In this document: in pieces, positions 37,872 through 46,334 of the stretch
How the letters are laid out: each line of letters begins with the position of its first letter
Position numbering within the stretch: position 1 is the stretch's first letter
Translations under genes and position numbers: made by a program
The notes under the pieces: model-generated
Seen by the model: the letters and a program-made list of their open reading frames with translations, nothing else
What the model was told of the DNA's origin: nothing
Databases searched by the model: none
From: Rhodobacterales bacterium
Lineage (GTDB): Bacteria > Pseudomonadota > Alphaproteobacteria > Rhodobacterales > Rhodobacteraceae
Assembly (NCBI GenBank): GCA_021155205.1
Contig: JAJNPS010000028.1
Location: 45,448-109,447, forward strand
Length of the DNA: 64,000 nucleotides
Reading direction: 5' to 3'

Positions 37872-40006
37872 TGCACCCAATCCAGCCGTTTCGCGGCACG
37901 GCGGCGTTGCAGCCAGCCGATGACGCGGGTGCGCAGGCTTGCCCGCCAGCGTTCGAAGCCGGTGGGGTTATGGACAACATCGGCGCGGTAGAAGCTGGGG
38001 CAGAGGACGGCAGCATCCGCCACCTCGCCACAGTTGCCGCAACCGACGCAGGACTGGTCGATGGATGCGACGGGATCATCGCGAAGGGGGTCGTCGAGTT
38101 TCTTGAGGCTGAGCGACGGGCACCCCGACAGCCGGATGCAGGCGTGATCGCCGGTGCAGATATCCTCGTCGATGCCAAAGCGCGGGATGTCGACGCGGCG
38201 CCCCTCCTTGATCGCTTGCGTCCGCAGCGGTTTTTCCCGCCGCTGCTTGTTCAGCATGCACTCGCTGGAGGCGACGATCACCTTTGGCCCCGGTTCCGTG
38301 GTCGTCAAAGCCTCGCGCAGGGTGTCGCGCATTTTCTTGACGTCATAGGTATGGTCGATCTGGCGGATCCAGTTGACGCCGACCCCCTTCATCGCCTTGG
38401 AGATCGGGTTCTGCGTCGCCTTCGTCACGTTGTCGGCGCGGGATGACATCACGTCCTGCCCCCCCGTCGCGGCGGAATAGAAGTTGTCGACCACCATCAC
38501 CACGCCGTCGGACTTGTTGAACACCATGTTGGTGATCGAGGACGAAAGCCCGTTGTGCCAGAACCCGCCATCGCCGATGACCGCTATGGGACGTTTCTCG
38601 CCACCCCCGTCGAACGCGCCGTTGGCGGCGGGGCCAAGGCCGTAGCCCATGGTGGCACCCCCGATCTCGAAGGGCGGCAGCGAGCCAAAGAGGTGGCAAC
38701 CGATATCGGCGGCAATCTGGTGCTTGCCCAGTTCCTTTTCCACCAGTTTCATCGCTGCAAAGATCGGTCGCTCCGGGCAGCCGGTACAGAATCCCGGCGG
38801 GCGGATCGGGACGGTTTTGGTCAGGTCCGGGATCTTGGGGCGGTCCACGTTCGGGGCGCGCACCGTGGCGGGCAAAAGGTCCGGGGCGGCGGCCTTCAGA
38901 AAAGCCGTCACCCCGTCCAGCATGACCTGCCCGGTGTATTCGCCCGCCATCGGAAAGACACCCTTGCCGTAAAGGCGGGTGTGGGCGCGGGCACGGTAGA
39001 GGAACGAACCCAACTGCGTTTCGATGAATTCGGGCTGGCCCTCCTCGACCACAAGGACGGAATGCTTGTCCTCGGCAAAGACCAGGAATTCGTCTGATAT
39101 CAAGGGGTAGGTGACGTTAAGGCAATAGATCGGAACCTGCGTACCACCATGGATGTCCGCCAGCCCCAGCCGCTGCAGCGCGCGTATGACGCCGTTGTAC
39201 ATGCCGCCCTGACACACGATGCCGATGGTACCCGAAGTCCCGAACACCTCGTTGAGACGGTGTTTCCTGATGAACGCCTCGGCGGCGGGCCAGCGGTTCT
39301 TGACCTTGTCCTGTTCATGGACATAGGACATTGGCGGCAGCACGACGCGGTTGAAATCCGAGCGTGGGTTGGACAGGGCATCGCGGACCGACAAAGGCGG
39401 GCGCTGGTTGTCCCTGGTCGTGAACGATCCCGTCACATGGCAGGACCGGATGCGCATCATCAGCATCACGGGCGTATTCGACGCCTCGGACAGGGCAAAG
39501 CCGTCGCCGACCGCCTTGACGATGGAGGGCAGGTTGGGACGCGGGTCCAGCATCCAGAACTGCGACTTCATCGCGAAGCCGTGGCTGCGTTCCTGCATGA
39601 TGCTGGACCCTTCGCCGTAATCCTCGCCCAGGATCACCAGCGCCCCGCCGGTCACTCCCGACGATGCCAGGTTTGCCAAGGCGTCGGACGCGACATTGAC
39701 CCCGACCGGCCCCTTGAACGTCACCGCCCCCCGGATCGGGTAATGCACCGAGGCCGCCAGCATCGCCGCCGCCGCCGCCTCGTTGGCGTTCGCCTCGAAC
39801 CGAACGCCGAGTTCCGCCAGCAGCCCTTGGGCATCGGCCAGCACGTCCATCAGATGACTGATCGGCGCGCCCTGATAGCCGCCGACATAGCCCACGCCAT
39901 TTTCCAGGAGGGCCTTGGTGATGGCCAGGATCCCCTCGCCGGTGAAGGTGTCGCCATCACCCTTGCGCAGGTCCTCGACCTCGGCGGCAAAGCTGCGTTC
40001 GGCCAT
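37868..40006 (-). CDS. iorA: Indolepyruvate ferredoxin oxidoreductase, large (alpha) subunit
   Basis: The thiamine-diphosphate enzyme subunit, 712 residues. The N-terminal pyruvate-binding domain (EGILAITKALLENGVGYVGGYQGAP) is followed by the TPP domain with GDGGFWHNGLSSSITNMVFN, and a C-terminal ferredoxin-like part with CTGDHACIRLSGC and CVGCGNCGEVADAAVLCPS. The last has CxxCxxC...CP for a [4Fe-4S] cluster; the first group is spaced differently. AAAGGGG precedes the ATG. It lies in a leftward five-gene operon after marR. The substrate is assumed aromatic by family and could be another 2-oxoacid. Confidence 0.88.
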   Translation of the reverse strand: MAERSFAAEVEDLRKGDGDTFTGEGILAITKALLENGVGYVGGYQGAPISHLMDVLADAQGLLAELGVRFEANANEAAAAAMLAASVHYPIRGAVTFKGPVGVNVASDALANLASSGVTGGALVILGEDYGEGSSIMQERSHGFAMKSQFWMLDPRPNLPSIVKAVGDGFALSEASNTPVMLMMRIRSCHVTGSFTTRDNQRPPLSVRDALSNPRSDFNRVVLPPMSYVHEQDKVKNRWPAAEAFIRKHRLNEVFGTSGTIGIVCQGGMYNGVIRALQRLGLADIHGGTQVPIYCLNVTYPLISDEFLVFAEDKHSVLVVEEGQPEFIETQLGSFLYRARAHTRLYGKGVFPMAGEYTGQVMLDGVTAFLKAAAPDLLPATVRAPNVDRPKIPDLTKTVPIRPPGFCTGCPERPIFAAMKLVEKELGKHQIAADIGCHLFGSLPPFEIGGATMGYGLGPAANGAFDGGGEKRPIAVIGDGGFWHNGLSSSITNMVFNKSDGVVMVVDNFYSAATGGQDVMSSRADNVTKATQNPISKAMKGVGVNWIRQIDHTYDVKKMRDTLREALTTTEPGPKVIVASSECMLNKQRREKPLRTQAIKEGRRVDIPRFGIDEDICTGDHACIRLSGCPSLSLKKLDDPLRDDPVASIDQSCVGCGNCGEVADAAVLCPSFYRADVVHNPTGFERWRASLRTRVIGWLQRRRAAKRLDWVQ

Positions 40007-40018
40007 CTTCCCCCCCCT

Positions 40019-40492
40019 TTAGATTTCGTGCTTGCGGATGTTCGCCAGCATCTTTTGCAAGGTGCCGACAAAGGCGCGGCGTTCTTCCTCGCCGATGCCG
40101 CGGAACATGCGCGCGTTGGCCGCCGCCATGTGCGGCCACAGGCTGTCGAACATCTTGCGCCCGACATCGGTGATTGTCACCCGCGTCGCGCGGCTGTCGG
40201 CGGCATCGGCGGTGCGGCGGATCAGCCCATCAGCCTGCAACTGGTCGAGAGCACGGCTGAGGGTCGAGGGGTCGGTGATCGCATAGACCGCAAGCTCGCG
40301 GATCAACGGGGCCTCCACCACCGACAGCACCGCCAGCGCGCGCATCTTGGGGGTTGTCAGGCCGAGGCCCGCCATTTCGTCCCGCAAGGACGCGTTATAG
40401 CGCCCCATGATGCGGTTCATCAGGTAGGGCACGTAATTCGAGAGGCCAATCTCGCCAAGGCGCTGTGCCGTGATGGGGGTCTCGTCGTTCAT
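40019..40492 (-). CDS. MarR-family transcriptional regulator
   Basis: A 157-residue winged-helix regulator. The domain runs about 35-125, with the recognition region ELAVYAITDPSTLSRALDQLQADGLIRR and the wing DSRATRVTITDVG. MarR proteins usually repress nearby genes and are released by an aromatic or organic ligand. It is the middle gene of the cyclase-FAD oxidoreductase-marR-iorA-iorB operon, overlapping the preceding gene by 4 bases. It likely acts on the divergent promoter region at 42,853-43,037. Confidence 0.9.
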   Translation of the reverse strand: MNDETPITAQRLGEIGLSNYVPYLMNRIMGRYNASLRDEMAGLGLTTPKMRALAVLSVVEAPLIRELAVYAITDPSTLSRALDQLQADGLIRRTADAADSRATRVTITDVGRKMFDSLWPHMAAANARMFRGIGEEERRAFVGTLQKMLANIRKHEI

Positions 40493-42057
40493 GCCCCCAG
40501 CCTTTTTGCCGCGTTGTAGCCCGACCCGCCGCCCAGCCCAGGGCCGGGATGGGTCGATGCGCCGATATGGATCAGCCCCTTGATGGCGCCGGTGCCGTTG
40601 GTCGTGTGCGCAAACGGCCGCCAGATGAAGAACTGGTCGATGGAACAGGCCCCGCCATAGGGATCGCCGCCGACAAGGTTGATGTTCATGCGCTCCAGGT
40701 CCTTGGGCGAACAGGCCTTTCGCGAAAGGACAAGCTTGTCGAAGCCTTTGATATGGTGTGCTAATATCCGTTCGATCCGGTCGGCGAAGGCCTCGCGCAC
40801 CGTGTCCCAGTCGCGCCCCTCGATCTCGCCCGCTGCGTCGCCCTTGATCATCCGGGGCGCGTCGGGGACTTGCAGCCAGAGGACCGCCTTGCCTGGCGGA
40901 CAGCGGCTTGGGTCAAGGCGGCTGGGCTGGCCGACGCAGATCGTGGGCATGGCGGGCAGCATGCCGCGTTCCGCCTCGTTGGCGGATTTTGAGACAGAAT
41001 CGATGCCGTCCGCCAGATGGATCAGCGCCACCTTCTCCAGCCCCGGCGACTGCCATTCCGGCACAGCGTCGAGCGCGTAGTGAAGCTGGAAGTTGCCGCG
41101 TCCGTGGCGGAATTTTCGCACTGCCGATCTGTCGGGGGCCAATATGCTGGCTTCGGCTGAATTATTTCCGAGCAGTCGTTCATATAGCTGCCCCGGAGCG
41201 ACAGATGCCAGGACGGATTCGCTCGAAACTACCTCTCCTCCCGCCAATGCAACGCCTGTAACGCGGCAATTATGAACATTTATTCGCTCAACATCCGCAC
41301 CGGTGCGGACCGTGCCACCCTTTTCCTCGATCAGTCGCCGGAACGCCTCAGCGGCGGCACCCGAGCCCCCTTTGGCAATCGGCGCACCTGCCGCCTCCAA
41401 CGCAAACGCAATGACGCGGCCCATCTGGCCGGAATAGGCGCTTTCCGGTGTCAGGCCGGTATGCAGCACCCACGGCGCGAGCAAGGCCCGAGCGCCGGCA
41501 CTTTGGTAGGTCGTCTCCAGCCAGCCCCGCGCAGGGTCCAGCGCGCGGCCAAACCAGGTCGCAAGGCCCCTTACCCCCCGTTTCCGCATCTGGCCGAGCA
41601 ACAGTTTCGCCGTAGGCCACGACCAGAGCGACCCACCCAGAAGCGCAAACAGAAACGGCGCGTCCGCCGCAATCGCGCCGGTATCGGCAGCAAAGCGGTC
41701 GCCATCGCCGGGGGCGAGCGCGTTCAACGCCGCCACGTTCGCGACCTTGTCCGTCGTCAGCACCACCGCCTCGCCGTTCGGACGGATCACGGCGGTCGGG
41801 TGCGGGCTGTGGCAATAGTCGAACCCGTGTCGCGCCAGATGCGGCGTCAGCGCGGCCCCGGCAGGCCCGGTCATGAACAGAACCCAGGTCGCCGCCATCA
41901 CATCATGCCGGAACCCGGGATGGAGTTCATCGGTCCTGAGGCAGCCGCCGATCACGGATTCCCGTTCCAGAACCGTCACGCGATCACCCTTCAGGGCCAA
42001 CAGGCTGGCCGCGACCAGCCCGTTGATTCCTGACCCGATGATGACGTGATCAGTCAT
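40489..42057 (-). CDS. FAD-dependent oxidoreductase, PYROXD2/CrtI-like
   Basis: A 522-residue amino-oxidase/phytoene-dehydrogenase-like flavoprotein. The N-terminal dinucleotide fold is VIIGSGINGLVAASLLALKG, followed by the second FAD motif VLERESVIGGCLRT. The C-terminal FAD-contact region has NLVGGDPYGG and GLIHIGASTHPGPGLGGGSGYNAAKRL. It is a paralogue of the oxidoreductase at 43,038, which has the same length and the same C-terminal pattern. It starts 3 bases after the cyclase stop. A patch at about 41,110-41,300 has notably less GC-biased codons than the rest. Confidence 0.83.
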   Translation of the reverse strand: MTDHVIIGSGINGLVAASLLALKGDRVTVLERESVIGGCLRTDELHPGFRHDVMAATWVLFMTGPAGAALTPHLARHGFDYCHSPHPTAVIRPNGEAVVLTTDKVANVAALNALAPGDGDRFAADTGAIAADAPFLFALLGGSLWSWPTAKLLLGQMRKRGVRGLATWFGRALDPARGWLETTYQSAGARALLAPWVLHTGLTPESAYSGQMGRVIAFALEAAGAPIAKGGSGAAAEAFRRLIEEKGGTVRTGADVERINVHNCRVTGVALAGGEVVSSESVLASVAPGQLYERLLGNNSAEASILAPDRSAVRKFRHGRGNFQLHYALDAVPEWQSPGLEKVALIHLADGIDSVSKSANEAERGMLPAMPTICVGQPSRLDPSRCPPGKAVLWLQVPDAPRMIKGDAAGEIEGRDWDTVREAFADRIERILAHHIKGFDKLVLSRKACSPKDLERMNINLVGGDPYGGACSIDQFFIWRPFAHTTNGTGAIKGLIHIGASTHPGPGLGGGSGYNAAKRLGA

Positions 42058-42060
42058 CCG

Positions 42061-42852
42061 TCAGTCTTTCGGCACCAGTGCCAGCGCGCGGATGGGCGAT
42101 CCGGTGCCATGCTCGATCTTCAAGGGGGCCGCGATCAGGATGGCGCCCTTGGGGGGCAGTTTCGACAGGTTCGACAGCGAGGCGAGGCCATAGCAGTTGT
42201 GCTTGTGCAACAGGTTATGCGCCGGAAAGGGCGGAGTCATCCCCCCCGCCTGGCCCGCATCGGTGCCGATGCACTGGCTGCCCCAGCCGACGATGCCCTT
42301 GGCCAGCAGATACTGGATGACCTCGGCGGTCGGCCCGGGGGTGTGGGGACCAGTCGCGTCGGCGTTCAGGAACAGACCTTCGTCATGGGCGCGACTGTCC
42401 CAGTCCGATCGCAACACCACCCATTCGCCCTTGTTGATCGGACCGTGCTTGGCCTCCCAGTCCTGCACATGTTTCACCGTCAGCAGGAAATCCGGATCGG
42501 CATTGCATTCGCGCGAGAAGTCCAGCACGTTCACCGGCGCCACCAGTCGTTGCACCGGCAGCGTATCGGTATAGCCGTCGGGGAAATCCTTGCCGGTGAT
42601 CCAGTGATGCGGCGCATCGAAATGGGTGCCGGAGTGCTCCCCGAGCTTAAGCCAGTTCCACGCCCAGAAGGGGCCGTTCGCGTCATATTCGCTGATGCGG
42701 TGAATCTCGATCTGCGGCGTGTCCTTGGCAAAGTCGGGCGGCAGCTTCAGGATCGGTGTCTTGGGACCAAGGGTGCCGGAGCAATCCACCACCTCGATCC
42801 CGCCCGAGGCCAGCATCCCGGCCAGCGACGAAAGTACACTTGCAGATGTCAT
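42061..42852 (-). CDS. Cyclase-family metal hydrolase (kynurenine formamidase/isatin hydrolase-like)
   Basis: A 263-residue protein of the putative cyclase family, whose characterised members hydrolyse N-formylkynurenine or isatin. The metal-binding motif is HSGTHFDAPHHW at about residue 76, and later GWGSQCIGTDAGQAGG and HNLLHKHNCYGLASLSNL carry further conserved residues. The ATG at 42,850-42,852 follows GGGAG; an 18-codon upstream extension is unlikely. It heads the leftward operon. Isatin or a related cyclic amide is possible given the indolepyruvate oxidoreductase neighbours, but this is inference. Confidence 0.83.
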   Translation of the reverse strand: MTSASVLSSLAGMLASGGIEVVDCSGTLGPKTPILKLPPDFAKDTPQIEIHRISEYDANGPFWAWNWLKLGEHSGTHFDAPHHWITGKDFPDGYTDTLPVQRLVAPVNVLDFSRECNADPDFLLTVKHVQDWEAKHGPINKGEWVVLRSDWDSRAHDEGLFLNADATGPHTPGPTAEVIQYLLAKGIVGWGSQCIGTDAGQAGGMTPPFPAHNLLHKHNCYGLASLSNLSKLPPKGAILIAAPLKIEHGTGSPIRALALVPKD

Positions 42853-42891
42853 CTTGTTCTCCCTGACAGGCCAAGTTGGGCCGACGATTGA

Positions 42892-42932
42892 GCAGACGTT
42901 CGGCACACGACCGGCAGACGTCTGGCACGCGA
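42892..42932. promoter_or_regulatory. Tandem direct repeats, candidate operator
   Basis: Two 19-base repeats, GCAGACGTTCGGCACACGA (42,892-42,910) and GCAGACGTCTGGCACGCGA (42,914-42,932), match at 16 positions and start 22 bases apart, about two helical turns. The second contains the palindrome CAGACGTCTG. They lie 40-80 bases before the cyclase start, in the divergent region. Confidence 0.5.
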
Positions 42933-42996
42933 TCTGCAGATGCCGTTCATTGCCGCGATTTGTCCGTCCTCGCCCGGAATCATGCTAGACAGAATT

Positions 42997-43012
42997 AAAT
43001 GCATTTGCAAAT
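42997..43012. promoter_or_regulatory. Overlapping AT-rich palindromes, candidate MarR operator
   Basis: AAATGCATTT (42,997-43,006) and ATTTGCAAAT (43,003-43,012) are both perfect 10-bp palindromes sharing four bases. They lie 26-41 bases before the ATG of the rightward oxidoreductase, where a promoter is expected. MarR proteins favour such palindromes. Confidence 0.45.
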
Positions 43013-43037
43013 ATCCCGACGTCAAGCGGGGTGGGGA

Positions 43038-44606
43038 ATGGCCGACAGCTATGATGCGATCCTGATCGGGGCGGGGCATAATGCGCTGGCCTGCGGATTG
43101 CATCTGGCCGCCAAAGGCTGGTGCGTCGGCATCTTCGAAAGCGCGCCGGAACCGGGCGGCGCGGTGAAAACCGGCGAATACACTCTGCCGGGTTTCTTCC
43201 ACGACTGGGGCGCGATGAACCTGTCATTGTTTGCGGGATCGGCGTTCTTCAAGGCCTATTCTGCGGAACTGATCGCCAAGGGGCTGGAATTCCAGCCGGT
43301 GACGCATCCTTTTGCGTCGGCCTTTCCTGATGGCACCTGGTGTGGTGTCTCGACCGATCTTGATGCAACGACCGCCCGTATCGCAGCGCATTCTGCAAAA
43401 GATGCCGAGACCTGGGGGCAGTTGCTTGCGGATTTTCCCGGCCAGGCCGAAACCGTCTTCGGCCTTCTGGGCAATCCGATGCAATTTCGTGCGCTTGCAT
43501 ATTTCATGCTTAAAACGCTGCGAAGACGGCGGATGGGCGGAACGCTGGATCTGGGCCGTTTCCTGACCCTTTCCCCGCGCCAATGGCTGCACGAGACCTT
43601 TGAATCGCCGCAAGTCCGCGCCATGCTCGGGGCCTGGGGAATGCACCTTGATTTCGCGCCGGATGTGGCTGGCGGGGGGCTTTTCCCTTATCTCGAGGGG
43701 ATGGCGGGGCAAGCTTTCGGAATGGTCATCGGCAAGGGCGGTGCCGACACGATCATCCGCGCAATGGTTGCCGCGATCCGGGCGCGGGGCGGGGTGGTGG
43801 AGTGCAACGCCCCGGTCCGGCGCATCCTGCACCGGGAGGGCCGCGCGCAGGGGGTGGAGCTTGCCGATGGCCGCAAAGTCATGGCCAGCAAGGCGGTTAT
43901 CGCGGGTGTGGCACCCAAGGCGCTGGTGCGGATGACGGGGGGGATGGCCCCGGTATTCGACAAGGCGATGACCGACTTCGTCCATGCGCCGGGCACGATG
44001 ATGATCCATCTGGCGATGAAGGGGCTGCCGGACTGGACGGCGGGGGCACAGGTGCAGCGCTTTGCCTATGTCCACCTTGCGCCCTCGCTTGACCAGATGG
44101 CGCGCACCTACCAACAGGCGCAGGCGGGCCTTTTGCCGGATGAGCCGGTATTGGTCGTGGGTCAGCCCACGGCCGCCGATCCGACCCGCGCGCCGACCGG
44201 CAGCCATGTCCTGTGGCTGCAGGTCCGCATGGTTCCGGGTGTGATCAAGGGGGATGCGGGCGGGACCATCACCGCAACCGGCTGGACGGATGCGGCCGGG
44301 CCGTTCGCGGACCGGGCGCTGGATATTCTGGACCGCTATGCCCCCGGAACGCGGGCGAAAATCCTCGGCAAGCGCATTCTCTCGCCGCTGGACCTGGAGG
44401 CGGAGAATGCCAACCTCGTCGGCGGCGACCAGCTGTGCGGATCGCACCACCTGTCGCAGCATTTCCTGTTCCGTCCCGCGCGTGGACATTCGGACGGATC
44501 GACTCCGATCAGGGGCCTGCACCTGACGGGTGCCGCCGTCTGGCCGGGGGCGGGCACCGGGGCGGGGTCTGGTTTTCTGTTGGCCCGCAGGCTTGCGGGA
44601 ACATGA
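43038..44606 (+). CDS. FAD-dependent oxidoreductase, PYROXD2/CrtI-like (second copy)
   Basis: A 522-residue flavoprotein, paralogous to the one at 40,489. The N-terminal fold is AILIGAGHNALACGLHLAAKG, with second motif FESAPEPGGAVKTGEYTLPGF, and the C-terminal block is NLVGGDQLCGSHHLSQHFLFRPARG, then GAAVWPGAGTGAGSGFLLARRL. The ATG at 43,038 (MADSYDAILIG) is preferred over a TTG 39 bases upstream. It opens the rightward operon with the ABC importer. Two such enzymes in one cluster may act on successive intermediates or form a heteromer. Confidence 0.83.
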   Translation: MADSYDAILIGAGHNALACGLHLAAKGWCVGIFESAPEPGGAVKTGEYTLPGFFHDWGAMNLSLFAGSAFFKAYSAELIAKGLEFQPVTHPFASAFPDGTWCGVSTDLDATTARIAAHSAKDAETWGQLLADFPGQAETVFGLLGNPMQFRALAYFMLKTLRRRRMGGTLDLGRFLTLSPRQWLHETFESPQVRAMLGAWGMHLDFAPDVAGGGLFPYLEGMAGQAFGMVIGKGGADTIIRAMVAAIRARGGVVECNAPVRRILHREGRAQGVELADGRKVMASKAVIAGVAPKALVRMTGGMAPVFDKAMTDFVHAPGTMMIHLAMKGLPDWTAGAQVQRFAYVHLAPSLDQMARTYQQAQAGLLPDEPVLVVGQPTAADPTRAPTGSHVLWLQVRMVPGVIKGDAGGTITATGWTDAAGPFADRALDILDRYAPGTRAKILGKRILSPLDLEAENANLVGGDQLCGSHHLSQHFLFRPARGHSDGSTPIRGLHLTGAAVWPGAGTGAGSGFLLARRLAGT

Positions 44607-44653
44607 GCCGAACGCATGACGACCAAAAAGACCAACCAACAGGGATGAAAAAC

Positions 44654-46171
44654 ATGAAACTCAACCGTCGCACGCTTTTGCAACTGACTGCTGCCGGGGC
44701 CGCCCTTGGCGTCACAGGCCTGCCTGCCCATGCCGCCATTGACGAGCTGGTGATCGCCTACAACGTCAACCTGCCCAGTTGGGACCCGACCGTCGGACCA
44801 TCCGCGGTGAACCCGACGATCCAGGGCCTGTACCAGTCGGTCTTTGACCAGTTCATCCTGCAGCAGCCGGACCTGAAACCGGCGCCCGGCCTTTTGACCG
44901 AATGGGGCTGGAACGAGGACAAGACCAAGGTTTCCATGACCGTCCGCGACGGGGTCACATGGCATGACGGGTCGCCCTTTACGGCAGAGGATGTGGCCTG
45001 GAGCCTGACCCGCGCCGCCGACGCCGCCACCGGCAACCCGATCCAGTTCATCTGGTCGACGCTTGCCAACATCAAGGCCGAGGGGAACACCGTCACCGCC
45101 GATGTCGCGCGGTTCGAACCCACGATCTTCAAGTGGATGTATTTCCTGACCGGCTATGTGCTGCCCAAGGCCTATTACGAAAAAGTGGGCGCGGAAGGGT
45201 TCGAAGCCGCCCCGATCGGCACCGGCCCCTATATGGTCGACAAGTTCGAGCGCAATGCGTTCGTGCGGCTGAAGGCCAATGCGAACTACTGGGGCGGCAA
45301 GCCGGATTTCGAGACGGTGACGATCAAGTTCGTGACCGATGCGGCGGCGCGGGTTGCCGAGATCGAGTCCGGCAATGCCCATGTCACGCTGGAAATGCCC
45401 TATGAGGAATATGACCGACTGAAGGGCTCGATGAACGGTGTCGCAGCACCCATTTCCGACATCGGGATGATTTTCCTGAACGATATCGAAGTGATGACTG
45501 ATCCCAACGTGCGCAAGGCCGCAGTCTGGGCGATCGACAAGCAGACCATCATCGACCGGCTGCTGTCGGGCTATGGCGTCAAGATCGACACACTGGAGAC
45601 CCCGGAATACGAGGCTTTTGACCCTTCGATCACGGTGCCCTATGACGAGGCCGCTGCCGTCGCCGCGCTGGCGGCTTCGGGATACGGCCCGGACAACCCG
45701 GTCAAGTTCAAGATCCAGACCACCAAGGGCTTCAAGCCCAAGGATTACGAGATGATCCAGGCCATTGTCGGGCTGTGGCGCAAGGTCGGCATCGAGGCCG
45801 AGATCGAGGTGTACGAAATCGCCAAGCACTATGAACTGCGCGCCGCCGACACGCTGGCCCCGGCGGCGTTCTACAACTGGGGGAACTCGGTGGGCGATCC
45901 CACGACCTCGACCGGGTTTGCGATGTTCGGTCCCTCCCCGCATTCGGTCTGGGACGGCGCCGATCTGGTCGAGATGATCGGACCCTTGTGGGGCGAGGCG
46001 GACGAGGCCAAGCGCATTGCGGGCTGGAAGGCGGTCGACAAGTACATCGCGGAAAACGCGCTGGTCATTCCGCTTTTGCAATATGTCCAGCCGATCCTGT
46101 CGGCGAAGGAGGTCCTGGTGACGCCGCATGGGTCGGGTGCCTTGCTGCCGCATCTGATGAAGAGGGCGTGA
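44654..46171 (+). CDS. ABC transporter substrate-binding protein, family 5, Tat-exported
   Basis: A 505-residue periplasmic solute-binding protein of the peptide/opine/nickel (SBP_bac_5) class. The signal has a twin arginine (NRRTLLQLTAAGAALGVTGLPAHA), pointing to Tat export. The family motif region VSMTVRDGVTWHDGSPFTAEDVAWSL is present. The second ATG (44,654) lies 9 bases after AGGG and is preferred to the ATG at 44,645, which abuts it. Family 5 proteins bind oligopeptides but also opines, glutathione and other solutes, so the ligand is open. Confidence 0.9.
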   Translation: MKLNRRTLLQLTAAGAALGVTGLPAHAAIDELVIAYNVNLPSWDPTVGPSAVNPTIQGLYQSVFDQFILQQPDLKPAPGLLTEWGWNEDKTKVSMTVRDGVTWHDGSPFTAEDVAWSLTRAADAATGNPIQFIWSTLANIKAEGNTVTADVARFEPTIFKWMYFLTGYVLPKAYYEKVGAEGFEAAPIGTGPYMVDKFERNAFVRLKANANYWGGKPDFETVTIKFVTDAAARVAEIESGNAHVTLEMPYEEYDRLKGSMNGVAAPISDIGMIFLNDIEVMTDPNVRKAAVWAIDKQTIIDRLLSGYGVKIDTLETPEYEAFDPSITVPYDEAAAVAALAASGYGPDNPVKFKIQTTKGFKPKDYEMIQAIVGLWRKVGIEAEIEVYEIAKHYELRAADTLAPAAFYNWGNSVGDPTTSTGFAMFGPSPHSVWDGADLVEMIGPLWGEADEAKRIAGWKAVDKYIAENALVIPLLQYVQPILSAKEVLVTPHGSGALLPHLMKRA

Positions 46172-46194
46172 GTCAAATCGGCTTGGATGACTGT

Positions 46195-46295
46195 CGCCTC
46201 CCTCCCCCCATCGTGGGGGAGGGCTGGGATGGTGGGACGTTTGTCCGGCTGCCCCCCACCCCCATCCCCTCCCCACGGAGGGGAGGGGAGGCGCC
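46195..46295. repeat. Inverted pair of GC-rich palindromic repeats
   Basis: Half A (46,195-46,235) holds the hairpin CTCCCCCC...GGGGGAG. Half B (46,251-46,295) holds CCCCTCCCC...GGGGAGGGG and is roughly the reverse complement of A, so the whole block can fold into one long structure. Half B matches the insert in carB (21,633-21,686). It lies between the binding-protein and permease genes and may limit read-through into the permease. Confidence 0.7.
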
Positions 46296-46334
46296 CTTCC
46301 TGAAAAAGTATGGCAGGCCAATCTGCGGCTTTCG

